Source: Euborellia annulipes (taxonomy: Eukaryota; Arthropoda; Insecta; Dermaptera; Anisolabididae). From it: a stretch of 64,000 bases of DNA. Below the pieces are notes generated by a model. It was not told where the DNA came from. It did not search any database and was given only the letters and a program-made list of their open reading frames with translations. Where the stretch lies: NCBI GenBank assembly GCA_023213315.1, contig JAKCPI010006028.1, positions 62,001 to 126,000 of the forward strand, in the 5' to 3' direction. Both the position numbers and the translations under genes were made by a program. Shown in pieces: positions 21,024 to 32,129 of the stretch. Position 1 is the stretch's first letter, and the number at the start of each line of letters is the position of its first letter.

Positions 21024-21679
21024 CATAGGCGTAGCCAGAAATTTTCGATGGGGGGTTCAGGATGATTTCTCCCTCTCCCCCCCCCCCGACTAATAGGGCA
21101 GTATAATGAAGTAAATGACTAGCCAATCCGCCCTCCTGGAACCCCTTCGGATTGGCTCGGGCCCGCCCTTTCTTAATTAAGTGCCCCAATTTTTCATTCA
21201 TCTCGTTTCAGGCAATAAAAAATGTAACCTTCACATCTTAAGAATTTTATATGTATCCCTATAATGGCGGAGTTTCTGCCTCTTTTGTTTCCCTTGATCC
21301 GAGTTCTATCTCAGATCTCTTAAAAAAAAAAATAAAAAATTTAATTATATAATAATTTTTATCATTTTTCATTTGAGGGATTTAATCAATTTTAGCAGGC
21401 TTTAATTTTTTATAAAGCAAGACAAAAATCAATTATTTTCAATGGGAAAATTCAGAATTTTCTTGAATTTTTTGCGTTTCCTTTAATAAAATTATTTTAT
21501 TTTATTTTTTTTTTAAACTAGAGAAAATTATTATATTTTTTTACTTTCTCTTACCCTATATATGAAATATATATAGAGAGAAAGTATTGTTTGTATTATA
21601 GAGCTTAAATATCTAGTCATGGCTTGGGTCCAATGGGGGGGTTTGAACCCCCAAATCCCCCCCCGTGGCTACGCCTATG
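21024..21679. mobile_element. hAT-like element, GGCGTAGCCA family, 656 bp, 8-bp TSD
   Basis: CATAGGCGTAGCCAG at the left and GTGGCTACGCCTATG at the right are inverted. AATGTAAG at 21016-21023 and 21680-21687 is a perfect 8-bp duplication. The interior includes a complete HE-type end hairpin (TTACTTTCTCTTACC near 21540, then GAGAGAAAGTATTG). The 231-bp element at 2871 carries a related piece, so HE sequence travels with the family. No transposase. Confidence 0.85.
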
Positions 21680-21771
21680 AATGTAAGTACTGAGTATCTC
21701 AGTACTATACCTAGAACAAAGTGTACCGTTTTAAATATCTAATCCAACGAAATTAACATCCGTGTTTATAG

Positions 21772-21795
21772 TTTTTTTTTTTTTTTTTTTTTTTT
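21772..21795 (+). repeat. T24 homopolymer
   Basis: Twenty-four consecutive T, a simple homopolymer or the tail of a minus-strand retroposon. Confidence 0.8.
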
Positions 21796-21899
21796 GTTAT
21801 TATTATTCTCTTAGTTAAAAAGATAATATCCTATTAGTAGTAGTTCTTTTTTTAATTAAAAATGAAGCTAATTTTAATTAGAAATTAACATAAGGACCT

Positions 21900-22260
21900 A
21901 TCGATAAAAATCAGAGAAAGATATGAGATCGTGGATTTCACAACGCATGCCTTATGATGATTCATTCCGGTTCATTTTTATGGTGGCGACTCTCCTTTGA
22001 AAGGAAGAGGCCGTCGTCGCTCTCCCTCTCAGTCGTCATTAGAGAAACTTTGATAATTAACATACATGCAATGCTTAGGAATTCTTTTTTTTTCATGAAT
22101 TTTATGAGCAAATTATGACACACTATGTCGGCTGATTACAAAAACAATTCGGAGAAGCGGCAGTCAGCATCAAGCTAAATTGACAGAAATATTATCTCAT
22201 TTGTTTGCTTCTGATAGCACTTGCGCTTTCGCTCTAGGAAATGTTTGAAATGTGATAAAA
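21900..22260. other. Single-copy GC-elevated island 4
   Basis: Non-repetitive mixed-composition sequence with words such as GGCTGATTACAAAA, GAGCAAATTATGACAC and TCATTTGTTTGCTTCTGATA, reminiscent of clustered transcription-factor sites. No open frame of note. It is the window's best enhancer-like candidate, by impression only. Confidence 0.3.
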
Positions 22261-22344
22261 CATTAAAAGAAATCAACCCGTAGCTCGGAATTGACATTAA
22301 TAATTAATTTCATTCATAGATAATAATATAAAATTATTAATTTT

Positions 22345-23050
22345 ATTTTTACTTTCTCTTACCGTATAATTATATGAAATATATATAGAGAGAAAGTATT
22401 GCGATCATGTAAAAAATTCGATGTCGAGATTTTGATGGATATACATGTTTTGAGGTCCCCTGAGTTCAAAAAGTGGGTCTGTGAGTGTGGACATCTTTAA
22501 GCATGAAGGAAATGAGCTAGGAGATTGAAATTTTATATTTAAGTTGGGCACCCCCCCCCCCGAACTTGTGAAAAACGGCTTTTAAACAAAATCGGCCAAA
22601 AAGTACTTTACTGATGTACTTTTTCAATTTTTTTTTGATTTTCACAAAATTGGCTTTAACGATTTTGATTAAAATTTATAAATCAACTATTTTTACTTTA
22701 TCTTACCCTATATATGAAATATATGAGAGAGAAAGTATTTTTATAGGCGCTTTAAAAAGTAAATTAGTCAATTTTTTCATGAAAATTGTTTGAAGTACAC
22801 TTTACTTATTATGTATTTCAGATTTTTCAAATTCATTTTCCGGCTCTTTCTTCCATAGAACAAGGGGCCTTTGGAACTTTTTACACATTTAAAAAAATTT
22901 TTTCCGATTCTTATGAAATTTTGTATTTATTTAGGATTCTCTATTGAGTATAAAATATCCAAATATGAGATTGAACTTTTGAAAAAAAAAAAAAAACCAT
23001 AGTTTATTTCAAACAGTCAACATTTAAAATACACAGAGGCTATGGAAATT
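22345..23050 (-). repeat. HE repeat, long subfamily, with nested end hairpin
   Basis: Right hairpin at 22350-22400, then AAATTCGATGTCGAGATTTT and the HE interior. A second right-end hairpin (TTATCTTACCCTATATATGA) is embedded at about 22690-22740. The long-subfamily extension runs to about 23050. Confidence 0.75.
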
Positions 23051-23128
23051 TTGAATCAATTGACTTTTTTATTGTACTTTTTACTTATGAAATCCAAGTG
23101 CTCAAGTTATCGAAAGACAGAAACCTTT

Positions 23129-23159
23129 GGGGGGGGGTTCGGGGGGGGGGGGGGGGGGG
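23129..23159 (+). repeat. G-rich homopolymer patch (G9, TTC, G19)
   Basis: Two long G runs separated by TTC. G-quadruplex formation is possible. Such runs are also prone to assembly error. Confidence 0.8.
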
Positions 23160-23347
23160 AGTTGGAGTTTCTGATTTGGAGATATTTTTATAAGGGCCGG
23201 TTGCTTCACTTCTAGTCTACTTGCAAATTAGTAAACATGAACACGCTTAACTTTTGAGTTAACAAAAAAATGAATTTTTTTTATATATAATTAGCTATTT
23301 GAGGTATAAGGGAGTTTTGTGAAGTTATCATCTTAATAAATGCCATA

Positions 23348-23886
23348 TTATAACTTCATTTAGGGCTAGTTGCTTCACTTATAATTAACTAGCTATTCTT
23401 CGGATAAACTAGTTGACTATGGTTTTCGAGTTTTTTCACATCTAGTAGGGATAAACATATGAATAAATAAAAGCCCAGTTAACTAGCTAAGGCCCAAAAT
23501 TCGGTATAAGGCTTAACTAAGGGGTGAAATTAGGAACACAAGCTTTCTTTAGGAAATTTTTATATTATTGTTAAAAAATTAATTAGCTTTAAAAAATTAT
23601 TTTAATTTTAATATTAATTTAATAATTTTTTTTTATAATTTATGATGTTAAAACATGAAGAAAAAAATTTCCGCTAAAATAAATATACAAGGCTTGTGTT
23701 CCTAATTTCAGTACTTAATTAAGCCTTTTATCGAATAACTACAATCTGGGTTTTTATTTAATCATATGATTAGGTTAAGTAGATGTGAAAAGACTTGAAA
23801 GTCATAGTCAACTAGCTTATCCGAGGGATAGCTAGTTAATTAGAAGTAAAACAACTGGACCTAAATTAAGTTATAAGCTATGGCTT
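23348..23886. mobile_element. Long palindromic MITE, GCTAGTTGCTTCACTT family
   Basis: The left end ATTTAGGGCTAGTTGCTTCA and the right end GAAGTAAAACAACTGGACC are inverted, and the arms continue through CTAGCTATTC, CATCTAGTAG and GGAACACAAGC. The centre (about 23545-23690) is AT-rich. Other partial copies lie at about 20411 and 23193. Transposon class not determined. Confidence 0.65.
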
Positions 23887-24029
23887 GTTAAGCATATATT
23901 TGATTTAAATGAAAATTATTTAAATCAAGAGCTTGTCGTTCCCCTTAAATAAATAATCTAAATGTAAATTGTATTCGTAAACATTTCAGTTATATGTATT
24001 TATTTATTTATTAAATTTCGTAAGGGGAT

Positions 24030-24500
24030 TTAGTCGATGTTATTCATCATTTTTTTTTCTTTTTTCTCTCTTGGAAGTATCAAGCGATCTCATAATAATC
24101 TTTCCAACTGTAAACACAGGCCTCCCTTGCGTGGGGGAATTTTGCAGTGGCGAGTTGGGATTTCGGCCAGGATCTTTGACGAAGAGGTCAGGACCTTCCC
24201 ACCCCCTTGTCCCCACCACCTTTGTCCTGTCTGTCTTAAGGGACTTTTCATGTCCACCCCGTAGATGTTGTCCTTTGCTTTTGCTTTCGCCAAGTTTGCT
24301 TATGAATCATTCAACATAGGGCTCGGAGACGACGACGACCACGAGGACTGCTACTGCCCTTTTGCAAAGAACCCACGGGTACTCGGTACCCAAGCCATTT
24401 GTACTCGAATAATCGATCCCCAGCTAGCACCCTCCACGAAAAACCACCCCCAAAAGCCGACCAGACTGCCCAGAAGACACACACACCCACACTGAGACAA
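24030..24500. other. Single-copy GC-elevated island 5
   Basis: Frames are open at 24037-24264 and 24265-24495 plus and 24090-24293 minus. The second forward frame has an acidic patch (GLGDDDDHED). None has a recognisable domain or clear splice signals. A coding or regulatory role is possible but not supported. Confidence 0.3.
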
Positions 24501-24604
24501 ACACATTCAGCATTCCTTCATCATATCCCATGTAGCTTGCACAAATCTCCCTTTGCTTCTTCTAGATCATGAATTTAGCGAAATTATTTGAAAGAGGATT
24601 TAAC

Positions 24605-25440
24605 ATTTTTACTTTCTCTTACTTATTGATATACCTATATATATATATATATATATAGGGAGAAAATATTGGATTCATGTCAAAGATTAGATTTCGAAAT
24701 TTTGATGGATACCCACACAGCACAAAATATTGCTGGAATGTTGCAGCAATATTGCCAATCTTGCTCAATATTCACAATATTGCAGCAACATTGATGTAAT
24801 ATTTCTGCAATGTTGCAAAAAGGCGGACATAGGAATATTGCAACAATATTGCTGCAATGTTGCTGCAATATTCCTAGCTTGGAATATTGACGCTGCAATA
24901 TTGAAGCAATGTTGCCAATATTTTGCAAGATTTGCAATATTGATACAATATTCCTTCAATATTAATTGGCAATTTATGCAAGATTTGCAATATTTCTGCA
25001 ACATTGCTGCAATATTTTGTGCTATGTGAGTATACACGTTTTGAGGTCCCCTGATTTTCGCAACATGGTCTGTCTGTGAGCCTGTCAACAAAATATCTCA
25101 AGAACGAAAGATGTTGAAATTTTATATTTAAGTTAGCCACCCCCTGAGGCGTGAAAATAAGCTTTAAACAAAATCGGCCAAAAAGTACTAGTACTTTACT
25201 GATGTACTTTTTCAGTTTTTTTCGATTTTCTCAATATTCGCTCCAACGATTTTGAATAAAATTCATAAATCATTTTTTAGATGCTTTTTAAAATGCATAT
25301 TCTCATTTTACCTCCCATGTTTATATCTTGAATTCTAATATGTCGGCGGAAACTAAATATATCTCGACACAAAAAATCTGCTGTGACAAGCACAGAACAT
25401 AACTTTCTCTTTCCAAAGGTAAGAAAAAGTAGTGTACTCT
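24605..25440 (-). repeat. HE repeat, split by a CAATATTGC element
   Basis: Right hairpin at 24608-24665, AGATTTCGAAATTTTGATGG, break, then ATACACGTTTTGAGGTCCCC from about 25031, the HE interior and the left hairpin (AAAAAATCTGCTGTGACAAG near 25371). Confidence 0.75.
24712..25030. mobile_element. Inverted-repeat element built of CAATATTGC words
   Basis: Ends CACACAGCACAAAATATTGC and GCAATATTTTGTGCTATGTG are inverted and the arms extend about 45 bp. The interior is a dense array of GCAATATTGC, GCAATGTTGC and AATATTCC variants on both strands. It sits inside an HE copy at GATGGATATACACG, with an ambiguous short duplication. The word array causes four overlapping artificial open frames. Confidence 0.65.
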
Positions 25441-25944
25441 GAGACATTAGGCAGTCACATTAGATTTTTACCTTTCAAATTATTTTAAAATTGATTTGAT
25501 TGATAGAAATACTTATTTTTAGATAAGCGCACATGAATAAAAATAATTGTCAAATTAAAAAAAAAAACGAAAAAAAAGATAACGATATATAAAAATATTA
25601 TTCGTAGAGACGATAACAAATTATCAAATAGATAAACGTGTTTATTAGAGTTGTGCTATGTCTTCTTAGTAGACTTGTTAGGAAGGCAGAAAGAGAGCAA
25701 TTTTTCCTTTTATTCCAGAGGGGAAATAATTATTTTGTCTGGAATGGTGCAAAGATATCGATTTCCTGTAAATTTTTTTTTTTTCTTCTATTCTCACCAG
25801 CTCTCTTTTATTCCTTATTTTATAAAAATCATTTTATCTTTTCTTTTTATACAAAAGAGTTTTATTATTGTTTCATTAGAGTCTTTAATGATGATGGTTT
25901 CGACTCCTGGACGAGATACATATAAATAATATTCAAATTATAAT
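25441..25944. other. AT-rich stretch, nothing recognised
   Basis: Two overlapping forward frames (25638-25929) are phenylalanine-rich and low-complexity. No gene is called. Confidence 0.45.
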
Positions 25945-26315
25945 ACTTTTTCGTGAAAATTGTTTGAAGTACACTTTATTGATGTATTATTTCAGATTTT
26001 TCAGCTCTTCCTTCCATAGAACCAATGTTAAATCCCTATGGGGATTTACATGTAAATTTCGATTCAAAAGGGGGTCCCCTATTTACCCAATATAAAAATT
26101 ATTTTCTAATTCTTATGAAATTTTGTATTTATTTAGGGTTCTCTCTTGTACATAAAATATCCAAATTTGAGAATAAAATTTTGACAAATAATCAAGCAGT
26201 CAATATTTAAAACGCAAGTGGTCAAGTTTGGAACTATGGTGCTATGGGAAGCTAACGATATCTCAACACAAAAAAATCTGCTGTGCGTTAAGTCACACCA
26301 AATTTTTGTTTAAGT
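25945..26315 (-). repeat. HE repeat, long-subfamily left part
   Basis: TTTTCGTGAAAATTGTTTGA, CAGCTCTTCCTTCCATAGAA, AATTTCGATTCAAAAGGGGG and TCTCAACACAAAAAAATCTG show the long subfamily up to its hairpin end. The right part is missing. Confidence 0.65.
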
Positions 26316-26827
26316 TATTATTATCTTCATGAGCGAATTTTTAGCATAATAAAAAAAGTTTTTATTTAATTTTCTCAACTTGGACGAAATATATCAACTG
26401 TAATTTTTTCTTCTGACCAATTTCCAAAAAAAATCTTATTTTTTTTCTCACTTATTTAAAATTTAAGTTCAATCGAATGGACCGAAAGTTTTTATAATTG
26501 AAAATCCGTCATGAACAAAAAAAAAAATCAGAAATCAAATCAACGTTTTTGTTATAGAAGGAACAAAGACTCAACAATTCCATTTCTGCTATTTCATGAA
26601 CTCTTAGCTTTTTTTTATGGATTAAAGTGAATTTTCATTAAAAAAAAATTAATATAATTTTTAAATTAAAATAAAATATACCTATAGAGCCTCCGAATGG
26701 GAGGTAAAGTTAAAAATTATTAAATATTTGTGAATTATATCATCAATTTATGTTTATTTACTTTTATTAATTTTGAAAAATCCATTAAGAAAGATGATCT
26801 TTCATCAACAATATTAATAGATCAGAT

Positions 26828-26930
26828 CAGGGTTCGGCAACCTTTTTTTTTTAAAGATCATGGCCCCAATTACAATAGAAATATCTTTAAGCGGGCAGTG
26901 CAAGTCCAAAAAAAACAAAACTTAAGGCCA
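26828..26930. mobile_element. hAT-like end fragment, GGTTCGGCAACC type
   Basis: CAGGGTTCGGCAACCTTTTT starts a sequence parallel to the complete element at 30609-30792 (ATATCTTTAAGC, then GACAGT or GGCAGT). The right end is lost, cut by the next element. Confidence 0.5.
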
Positions 26931-26931
26931 A

Positions 26932-27248
26932 CAGTGGCGTAGCGAGAAGGGGGCAAGGGGGTCATCATGCCCCGGGCGCTACTCACAAAGGGGCGCCAAA
27001 TGGTCCGCAAAACAAAAAATAATTTTTTTCCGCGTAACGGGAAAATTTGGTTCTGTAAAAAAATCAAATTTTTCCGCAGGAAGGGGAAAAAATTCCGCAA
27101 AATTTAGCCTCCCAAAAAAAAGGTAAAATGATTTTAACAGCGGGCCCCCGGCTTTAGGGGATATTAAAATATGAAATAAAAAAAATGTTAGTAGGGGCCC
27201 CGTAGTTATAATTTGCTTATGGGTCTAAAAAATCCAGTTACGCCACTT
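26932..27248. mobile_element. hAT-like element, CAGTGGCGTA ends
   Basis: CAGTGGCGTAGCGAG at the left and GTTACGCCACTT at the right are inverted over about 12 bp. Flanks do not give a clean 8-bp duplication. G/C-rich near the termini, no transposase. Confidence 0.5.
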
Positions 27249-27327
27249 CCAAACTTCTTCTAGTTATGTGAATTTAATGAGGGGGCAAATAATAATTTGT
27301 CCTTTAGAGTTTTTACACGAAATTTCA

Positions 27328-27768
27328 TTAAAATATTTTTGGCCGTTTTTTGGCCCGGCTGATAAATATTGTAATTTGCATATAAAAGAATATTTCTGAT
27401 ATTTGATGACGATTATTTACAAATATATTCAATATAAATAAACGTAATAATAGATTGACGAAGAAGCGATGGTTGGATTTTATTTTTATACCCCATATAT
27501 ATGTATATAAAGAGGTGGTAGGAAATCCCGAGTATTTTCCACATTGAAATGAGGGCTTTACTGTGAGACGTTTCTCTTTCAGTGCGAGTCTGTCACGGAG
27601 AACATTTTCCTTTTCTTCCTTATCCGTGAGGAAGGAATATTTCCTTTTGGGTGGAAATGTGCGACGCGTGTTCTGGCATTGACTTGGAAATGCCTCCAAT
27701 ACCAACTGTATACATAAACAATTTGGGGGGGTGGGGAGTAGAAAAAGGAGAAATGCGAGCCAAGTCAC
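27328..27768 (-). CDS. Unrecognised 146-codon open frame, hypothetical
   Basis: It starts with a hydrophobic segment (MTWLAFLLFLLPTPPNC) resembling a signal peptide, continues with a basic and acidic stretch, and ends in AT-rich hydrophobic sequence. The first 80 or so codons lie in a single-copy GC-elevated island. On the opposite strand a 46-codon frame is also open, right after an acceptor-like TTTCTCTTTCAG ending at 27593. Either strand, or neither, may be coding. Confidence 0.2.
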   Translation of the reverse strand: MTWLAFLLFLLPTPPNCLCIQLVLEAFPSQCQNTRRTFPPKRKYSFLTDKEEKENVLRDRLALKEKRLTVKPSFQCGKYSGFPTTSLYTYIWGIKIKSNHRFFVNLLLRLFILNIFVNNRHQISEIFFYMQITIFISRAKKRPKIF

Positions 27769-27859
27769 TTAAGCCCTAAGGGTAAGGGAATATAAGCCAG
27801 AAAAGACCTCGCCTCGCAAAACGAATTCCTTGCAGAGGAAATATTGACTAGAGGGGGAC

Positions 27860-28470
27860 GAGGGGACACTAAAGAAAATTTGCCAGTTAAATGGTTAAAA
27901 TTAACTTTGTATTGCCAAATTTCTTTAGATAAATAGAATATATAAGTTATCTAATAAATAAATGAATTAATTATAAATAAAAATGATAAATGAAGAAACA
28001 TTTTTTAGTTTCTTCCCATGGATGGCATCCCCCTCACATTAGAAGGAGTATTAAACTCCTTAAAAATTAATTAAATTAAATTAAAGTAGATTGAAAATTA
28101 ATCCATACAAATTTATTTTATGGAGTCACAATTCAGAGGAAAGGAATTAATGGGCAAGGCTAATTATATTTAAATTAGATAAATTAGAAATAAAATTTAA
28201 ATGATTTTTTTCTAGTTTCTAAAATATAGTTGTGATTAATAAAATTATTTAGTAAAATGAGTGAAAGAAAATATTATTTCCGAATTTATTTTTTTCCACT
28301 TAGAAAAGGAGGAAGGAAAATCCCTTAGTTACATCCCTTCCGATTACTAAGCTAAATATTTATTAATAAGAGGATTATTTATGAACTAAAATAATTTATA
28401 TTACTGAAGATCTTTACTAAATTCAGCACTATATTTTCGAAACTAAAAAAAATTTATTTATTATCTTGGT
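27860..28470. other. AT-rich stretch, nothing recognised
   Basis: No supported feature. Confidence 0.5.
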
Positions 28471-28474
28471 CTTA

Positions 28475-28608
28475 TCGTCATGCCTCACAGCCTGACGCTT
28501 GAGAGAAAGAAATAAAAAAGGCTGTCATAAAGGAAAGGAAGAAATGACAGTCTCAGCTCGGGTAACTCGTGGTCGCCGTCCACGTATCCACAAGTAATGA
28601 GCCCCTGA
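28475..28608 (-). mobile_element. 5S-like SINE, diverged copy S7
   Basis: CAGCTCGGGTAACTCGTGG, CGCCGTCCACGTATCC and GAGCCCCTGAGTG identify it. The body has the CAGCCTGACGCTTGAG variant shared with 7410-7548. Flanks AATTTATTTATTAT and AATTTATTAAATAT may be a decayed duplication. Confidence 0.65.
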
Positions 28609-28689
28609 GTGGTAATTTATTAAATATAATTAACCCCATCTCTCTGAATTGTAGTATTTTGACTCCATAACAATTACGAACATCTTCTT

Positions 28690-28775
28690 AATGCGAGGAG
28701 GGATGCCTGTTTTATAGGAAGGAAAAGACTGGCTAATAAGAAATGCCATTCTGAGCTCGGATAACTCGTAATCGC
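28690..28775 (-). mobile_element. 5S-like SINE fragment S11
   Basis: AAAGACTGGCTAATAAGAAA, GAGCTCGGATAACTCG and TAATCGC match the family. It is truncated where the tRNA-like element starts. Confidence 0.5.
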
Positions 28776-28850
28776 GCCCTCGGGCTTGGTTTAGAGGTTA
28801 GCATGCTGGCCTTTTATACCAAGGATCGGATCCCAGGCAGTCCAATGATT
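28776..28850 (+). mobile_element. tRNA-derived SINE head, GCCCTCGGGC family
   Basis: GCGCCCTCGGGCTTGG, then TGGTTTAGAGG fitting a polymerase III A box, GGTTAGCATGCTGGCC, and GGATCGGATCC as an altered B box. The minus-strand element at 52440-52540 shares the head and GGTTAGCGTGCTGACC. The altered B box and missing acceptor pairing argue against a functional tRNA. Confidence 0.55.
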
Positions 28851-28859
28851 TTATTTAAG

Positions 28860-29575
28860 CCATTTGGATACCAAATGACTTAAATAAGAATGCATGGTCC
28901 ACAAATACATATATTCAAATAACGATTATCGTCAAAAATCTTAAATGGTTTGAGTTGAAGAAAAGACTGCGGGAATGTGTGTGTGAGTGTGAATGAGAAA
29001 AAAGTGTGAGTGCTTTAAAAAAAAAAAAACTCGTGATCGCAACCTCACACTCACCCTTGAGTGTTTTTTTTTTTTTTTATTTAAATAATCATTCATAATA
29101 TTTCATTAATATGAGCGAAAATTTAATTAAAAAAAAAAAATTACATATTCGACAAAATATTAATTCGGCCTATTATTTATATTAGAAACTATAAAATTAA
29201 GAAATTTGATTCCTTAATTATTTTAGAATTATAGGTGGTGGAATGTAAACGTGACTTTGCAATAGTGAAAGAGAGAGGGTAACTTTTTTTTTGACAAAAA
29301 TGAGAAAATTATAGTTATAGGAGGGATAGGGAAAATGTATCTCGATCTCCAGGGATTCCTGTCTCCGGCGAGGAGAGGGGATAGAAGCCCTTAAATCTTT
29401 ATTTATATAGATTAGTTTGCAATAATATATTCTTCGAACGAAAATAGTTGAATCATACATTTTGATAAAATATTATTTATTATATCGATTGAATTATAAG
29501 TGACAAATTAGTTTTTAAAATAGTCAAGTTTTATATGAGAAACTCCAATGCCATTTGAATTTATAATATCAATTT
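28860..29575. other. AT-rich stretch with one SINE scrap
   Basis: At about 29028-29061 ACTCGTGATCGC and CCCTTGAGTG are SINE-like, flanked by A and T runs. Otherwise nothing is recognised. A minus frame at 29218-29460 is unsupported. Confidence 0.4.
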
Positions 29576-29577
29576 TA

Positions 29578-30320
29578 AAAAATCTGGTGTGACTTAAGGC
29601 ACACCACCCAACTTTCGATTCACCAAGGTACTGTGCTGTCACGTAAGACTTTTTTTTTGTCGAGATATATTTAATTTCCCATAGCAGCTTAGTTCCAAAC
29701 TTGACCATTTGCAACTGCTTGAAATCATATGGTTATTTTTCAAAATTTTAATCTTATATTTGGATATTTTTATACCCAATACTATATCCTATACAAAATT
29801 TCATCAGAATTGAAAAGTTTTTTTTTTAATGTGTAAAAAGTTTCAAAGGGGACCGACTGACTCCCTTTTGAATAGAAATTTACATGCTAATCCCCATAGG
29901 GATTTAATATTGGCCCTATGGAAGGAAGAGCAGTAAAATGAATTTGAAAAATCTGAAATACTACATCAGCAAAGTGTACTTCAAACAATTTTCACGAAAA
30001 ATTTTTCTGATTTACTTTTTTAAGAGCATCTAAAAAATAGTTTATTTATGAATTTTAATTGAAATCCATTAGAGCCAATTTTGAAAAAATCGAAAAAAGT
30101 GAAAAAGTACTTCGGTAAAGTACTAGTACTTTATGGCCAATCTTCTTCAAAAGCTTATTTTAATTGTCCGGGAAGGTGCCGAACTCAAATATAAAATTTC
30201 AACCTCGTAGCTCAATTCCTTCATGCTTAAAATCATTAAAAACACGCAGACAGACAGACCAATTTGTGATACTTTCTCACTGTATATTACATACATATAT
30301 AAGTAAGAAAAAGTAATATC
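29578..30320 (+). repeat. HE repeat, long subfamily, near complete
   Basis: The left hairpin AAAATCTGGTGTGACTTAAG (29578) pairs with CTGTCACGTAAGACTTTTTT. The long-subfamily block (CCCCATAGGGATTTAATATT, GGAAGGAAGAGC) and the common interior follow. The copy ends with ACTTTCTCACTGTATATTAC and AAGTAAGAAAAAGTAA. This is a good reference copy for the long form. Confidence 0.8.
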
Positions 30321-30608
30321 ACCTTCACAAGCACAAAGGCCTATTAAGCCTAAGCACCTAAAATCAATTTCATCCAATCTTTGAGGCCAAGAAAACCAGC
30401 TTGAAGCTGGAATTGCAAAATAATAGTCATACTATCATATTAATAATTTATTTCTCCCATTAATTCAGCAATATATTTTATTTACTCATAGGCTCACATC
30501 AGGAAGTTAAGAGTGGATCCGCGTTGCATATCCTGAGAGATAGACAACCCACACTGTCAATTCACACTTTAAAAGTCAACTACTTTGCATGCTTGGTTTC
30601 CTCTAAAG

Positions 30609-30792
30609 TAGTCGTCGGCAACCTTTTTAGAATAGAGGGCCACTTTTGAATGAAATATCTTTAAGCCGACAGTTCAGATAAAAAAAAACTCGGAAGTCAA
30701 GGTTAAGTAGCTTAATCTAGGGCCATGGATGAAAAAACCAGCGATATTAGCTGTACAAATATTTATAACGAACCGCAGGTTGCCGACTCCTG
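30609..30792. mobile_element. hAT-like MITE, GTCGGCAACC ends
   Basis: TAGTCGTCGGCAACCT at the left and AGGTTGCCGACTCCTG at the right are inverted. CTCTAAAG (30601-30608) and CTCTAGAC (30793-30800) agree at six of eight positions. GGGGTCGGCAACC-type ends are common in hAT MITEs. Confidence 0.75.
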
Positions 30793-30800
30793 CTCTAGAC

Positions 30801-31636
30801 AATTTAATATAAAAAAATTAATTAGGAAGTTGGTCGTGTGGGTTGCCCACCTTTTCATAATAAAAAACGTATTATTTTATACTCCCAAATGAGAATTTTG
30901 TATTGGCATGATAATAATAATAATTTTTGAATTATTTATTATATTCTAAATAGAATATTTATTAAATTGTATACTTTTTAAGTTATCATACTTATGATAA
31001 TGAGTTATAAAAAGTCATTTTATTTTTATCATTAATAATCTAATACGTCGTCATATATTGAAATAGTATTTATAAATAAGATAAAATTTATTTACACTTT
31101 CATAACCCAAACAAAACAAAAACATAATTAGTTATTGGCGGCATATCATTAAGGTATTTTAAATTTCTTAATGGATTTTGATTAATCACAAATTTCATTT
31201 ATGCATTAGAATCTGAAAAAGCTTGTAAATATTTATATTGTTTTCAATTTATATATCTTTTGTTTAAGATATACACAAAACCTAAGTCTTCTTGATAGAA
31301 ACACTTTGAACAAAAATATTTCTTTAGCAAAAAATAAGCCATTAGCAAAAAAAAAAGCATTGGATGGTGGGCAGCTTGGATTAGACGACCCCTCGAATTT
31401 GGCCAAATCGCTTGACCAGCCACCCCCACCTATTCACTGCCCCTGGGGGCAGGAAATACCCTAAAAAAAGATCCATCCCTATCAAGTAAAACCAAGACGA
31501 ACGTTTGATTTAAAAACTGCGTGCTCTTAAATTTTATATGCCCAATATACATTATTAATTGCGAGTTTGTTAATACACTTAAAAAAATATATATACATAT
31601 GAATTTTCAATCGTTTTTTATATGCTTTCGTGCTTG
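30801..31636. other. AT-rich stretch, nothing recognised
   Basis: A G/C-richer patch at 31360-31450 has no coding frame of note. Confidence 0.45.
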
Positions 31637-31850
31637 TACGAGGGCAGGTCAATAAGTCCGTGACTTTTTGAATTTCCCGCCTCTTAACTGAAATGGCAAC
31701 ATTGTTCCTGTCAGCAGGCAACTATCAGCTGACTCCTGTCGAAATGTGAACCAGCTGGATCTTTTAGTTTTTGTTTGACCTCCATTAATAGCAGACTACG
31801 TCGTGATTTAAGAAGAAAATGGAAAAAAGTGAATTTCATGTGCTCCATGG
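31637..31850 (+). pseudogene. Mariner-like element, 5' fragment with transposase start
   Basis: TACGAGGGCAGGTCAATAAG (31637) has the TA and terminal form of mariner elements. An ATG at 31819 opens MEKSEFHVL, very close to the known N-terminus of mariner transposases (MEKSEFRVL). After that the frame has unrelated residues and a stop near 31906. Only the 5' end survives; the DDD catalytic domain and the 3' terminus are absent. Confidence 0.6.
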
Positions 31851-32129
31851 TTCCATGAATTGGGATACGAATAGCTTCCTCATCCGCCCTAATCTCCGGA
31901 TTTAGCCCTGAATGACAATTTCTTGTTTCCAAACCTAAAAAAATGGCTCGGCGGAAAGAGATTTGAATCCAATGAAATCATCTCAATTTGGATGTCCTCG
32001 ACAAATCTTATTTTTTGGAAGGGATAAAAAAATTGGAGAAACGTTGGACAAAGTTTATAGAGCTCAAAGAGACTACGATGAAAAATAAAATAATATCCAA
32101 AAACTTGTGTTTCATTCAAAAATGCGTGA

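Noticed and set aside
24680..25140. Four overlapping open frames rich in QYCCNI and similar residues
   Set aside because: They are translations of the CAATATTGC word array on both strands, with no domain. Overlapping opposite frames of repeated words are not evidence of a gene.
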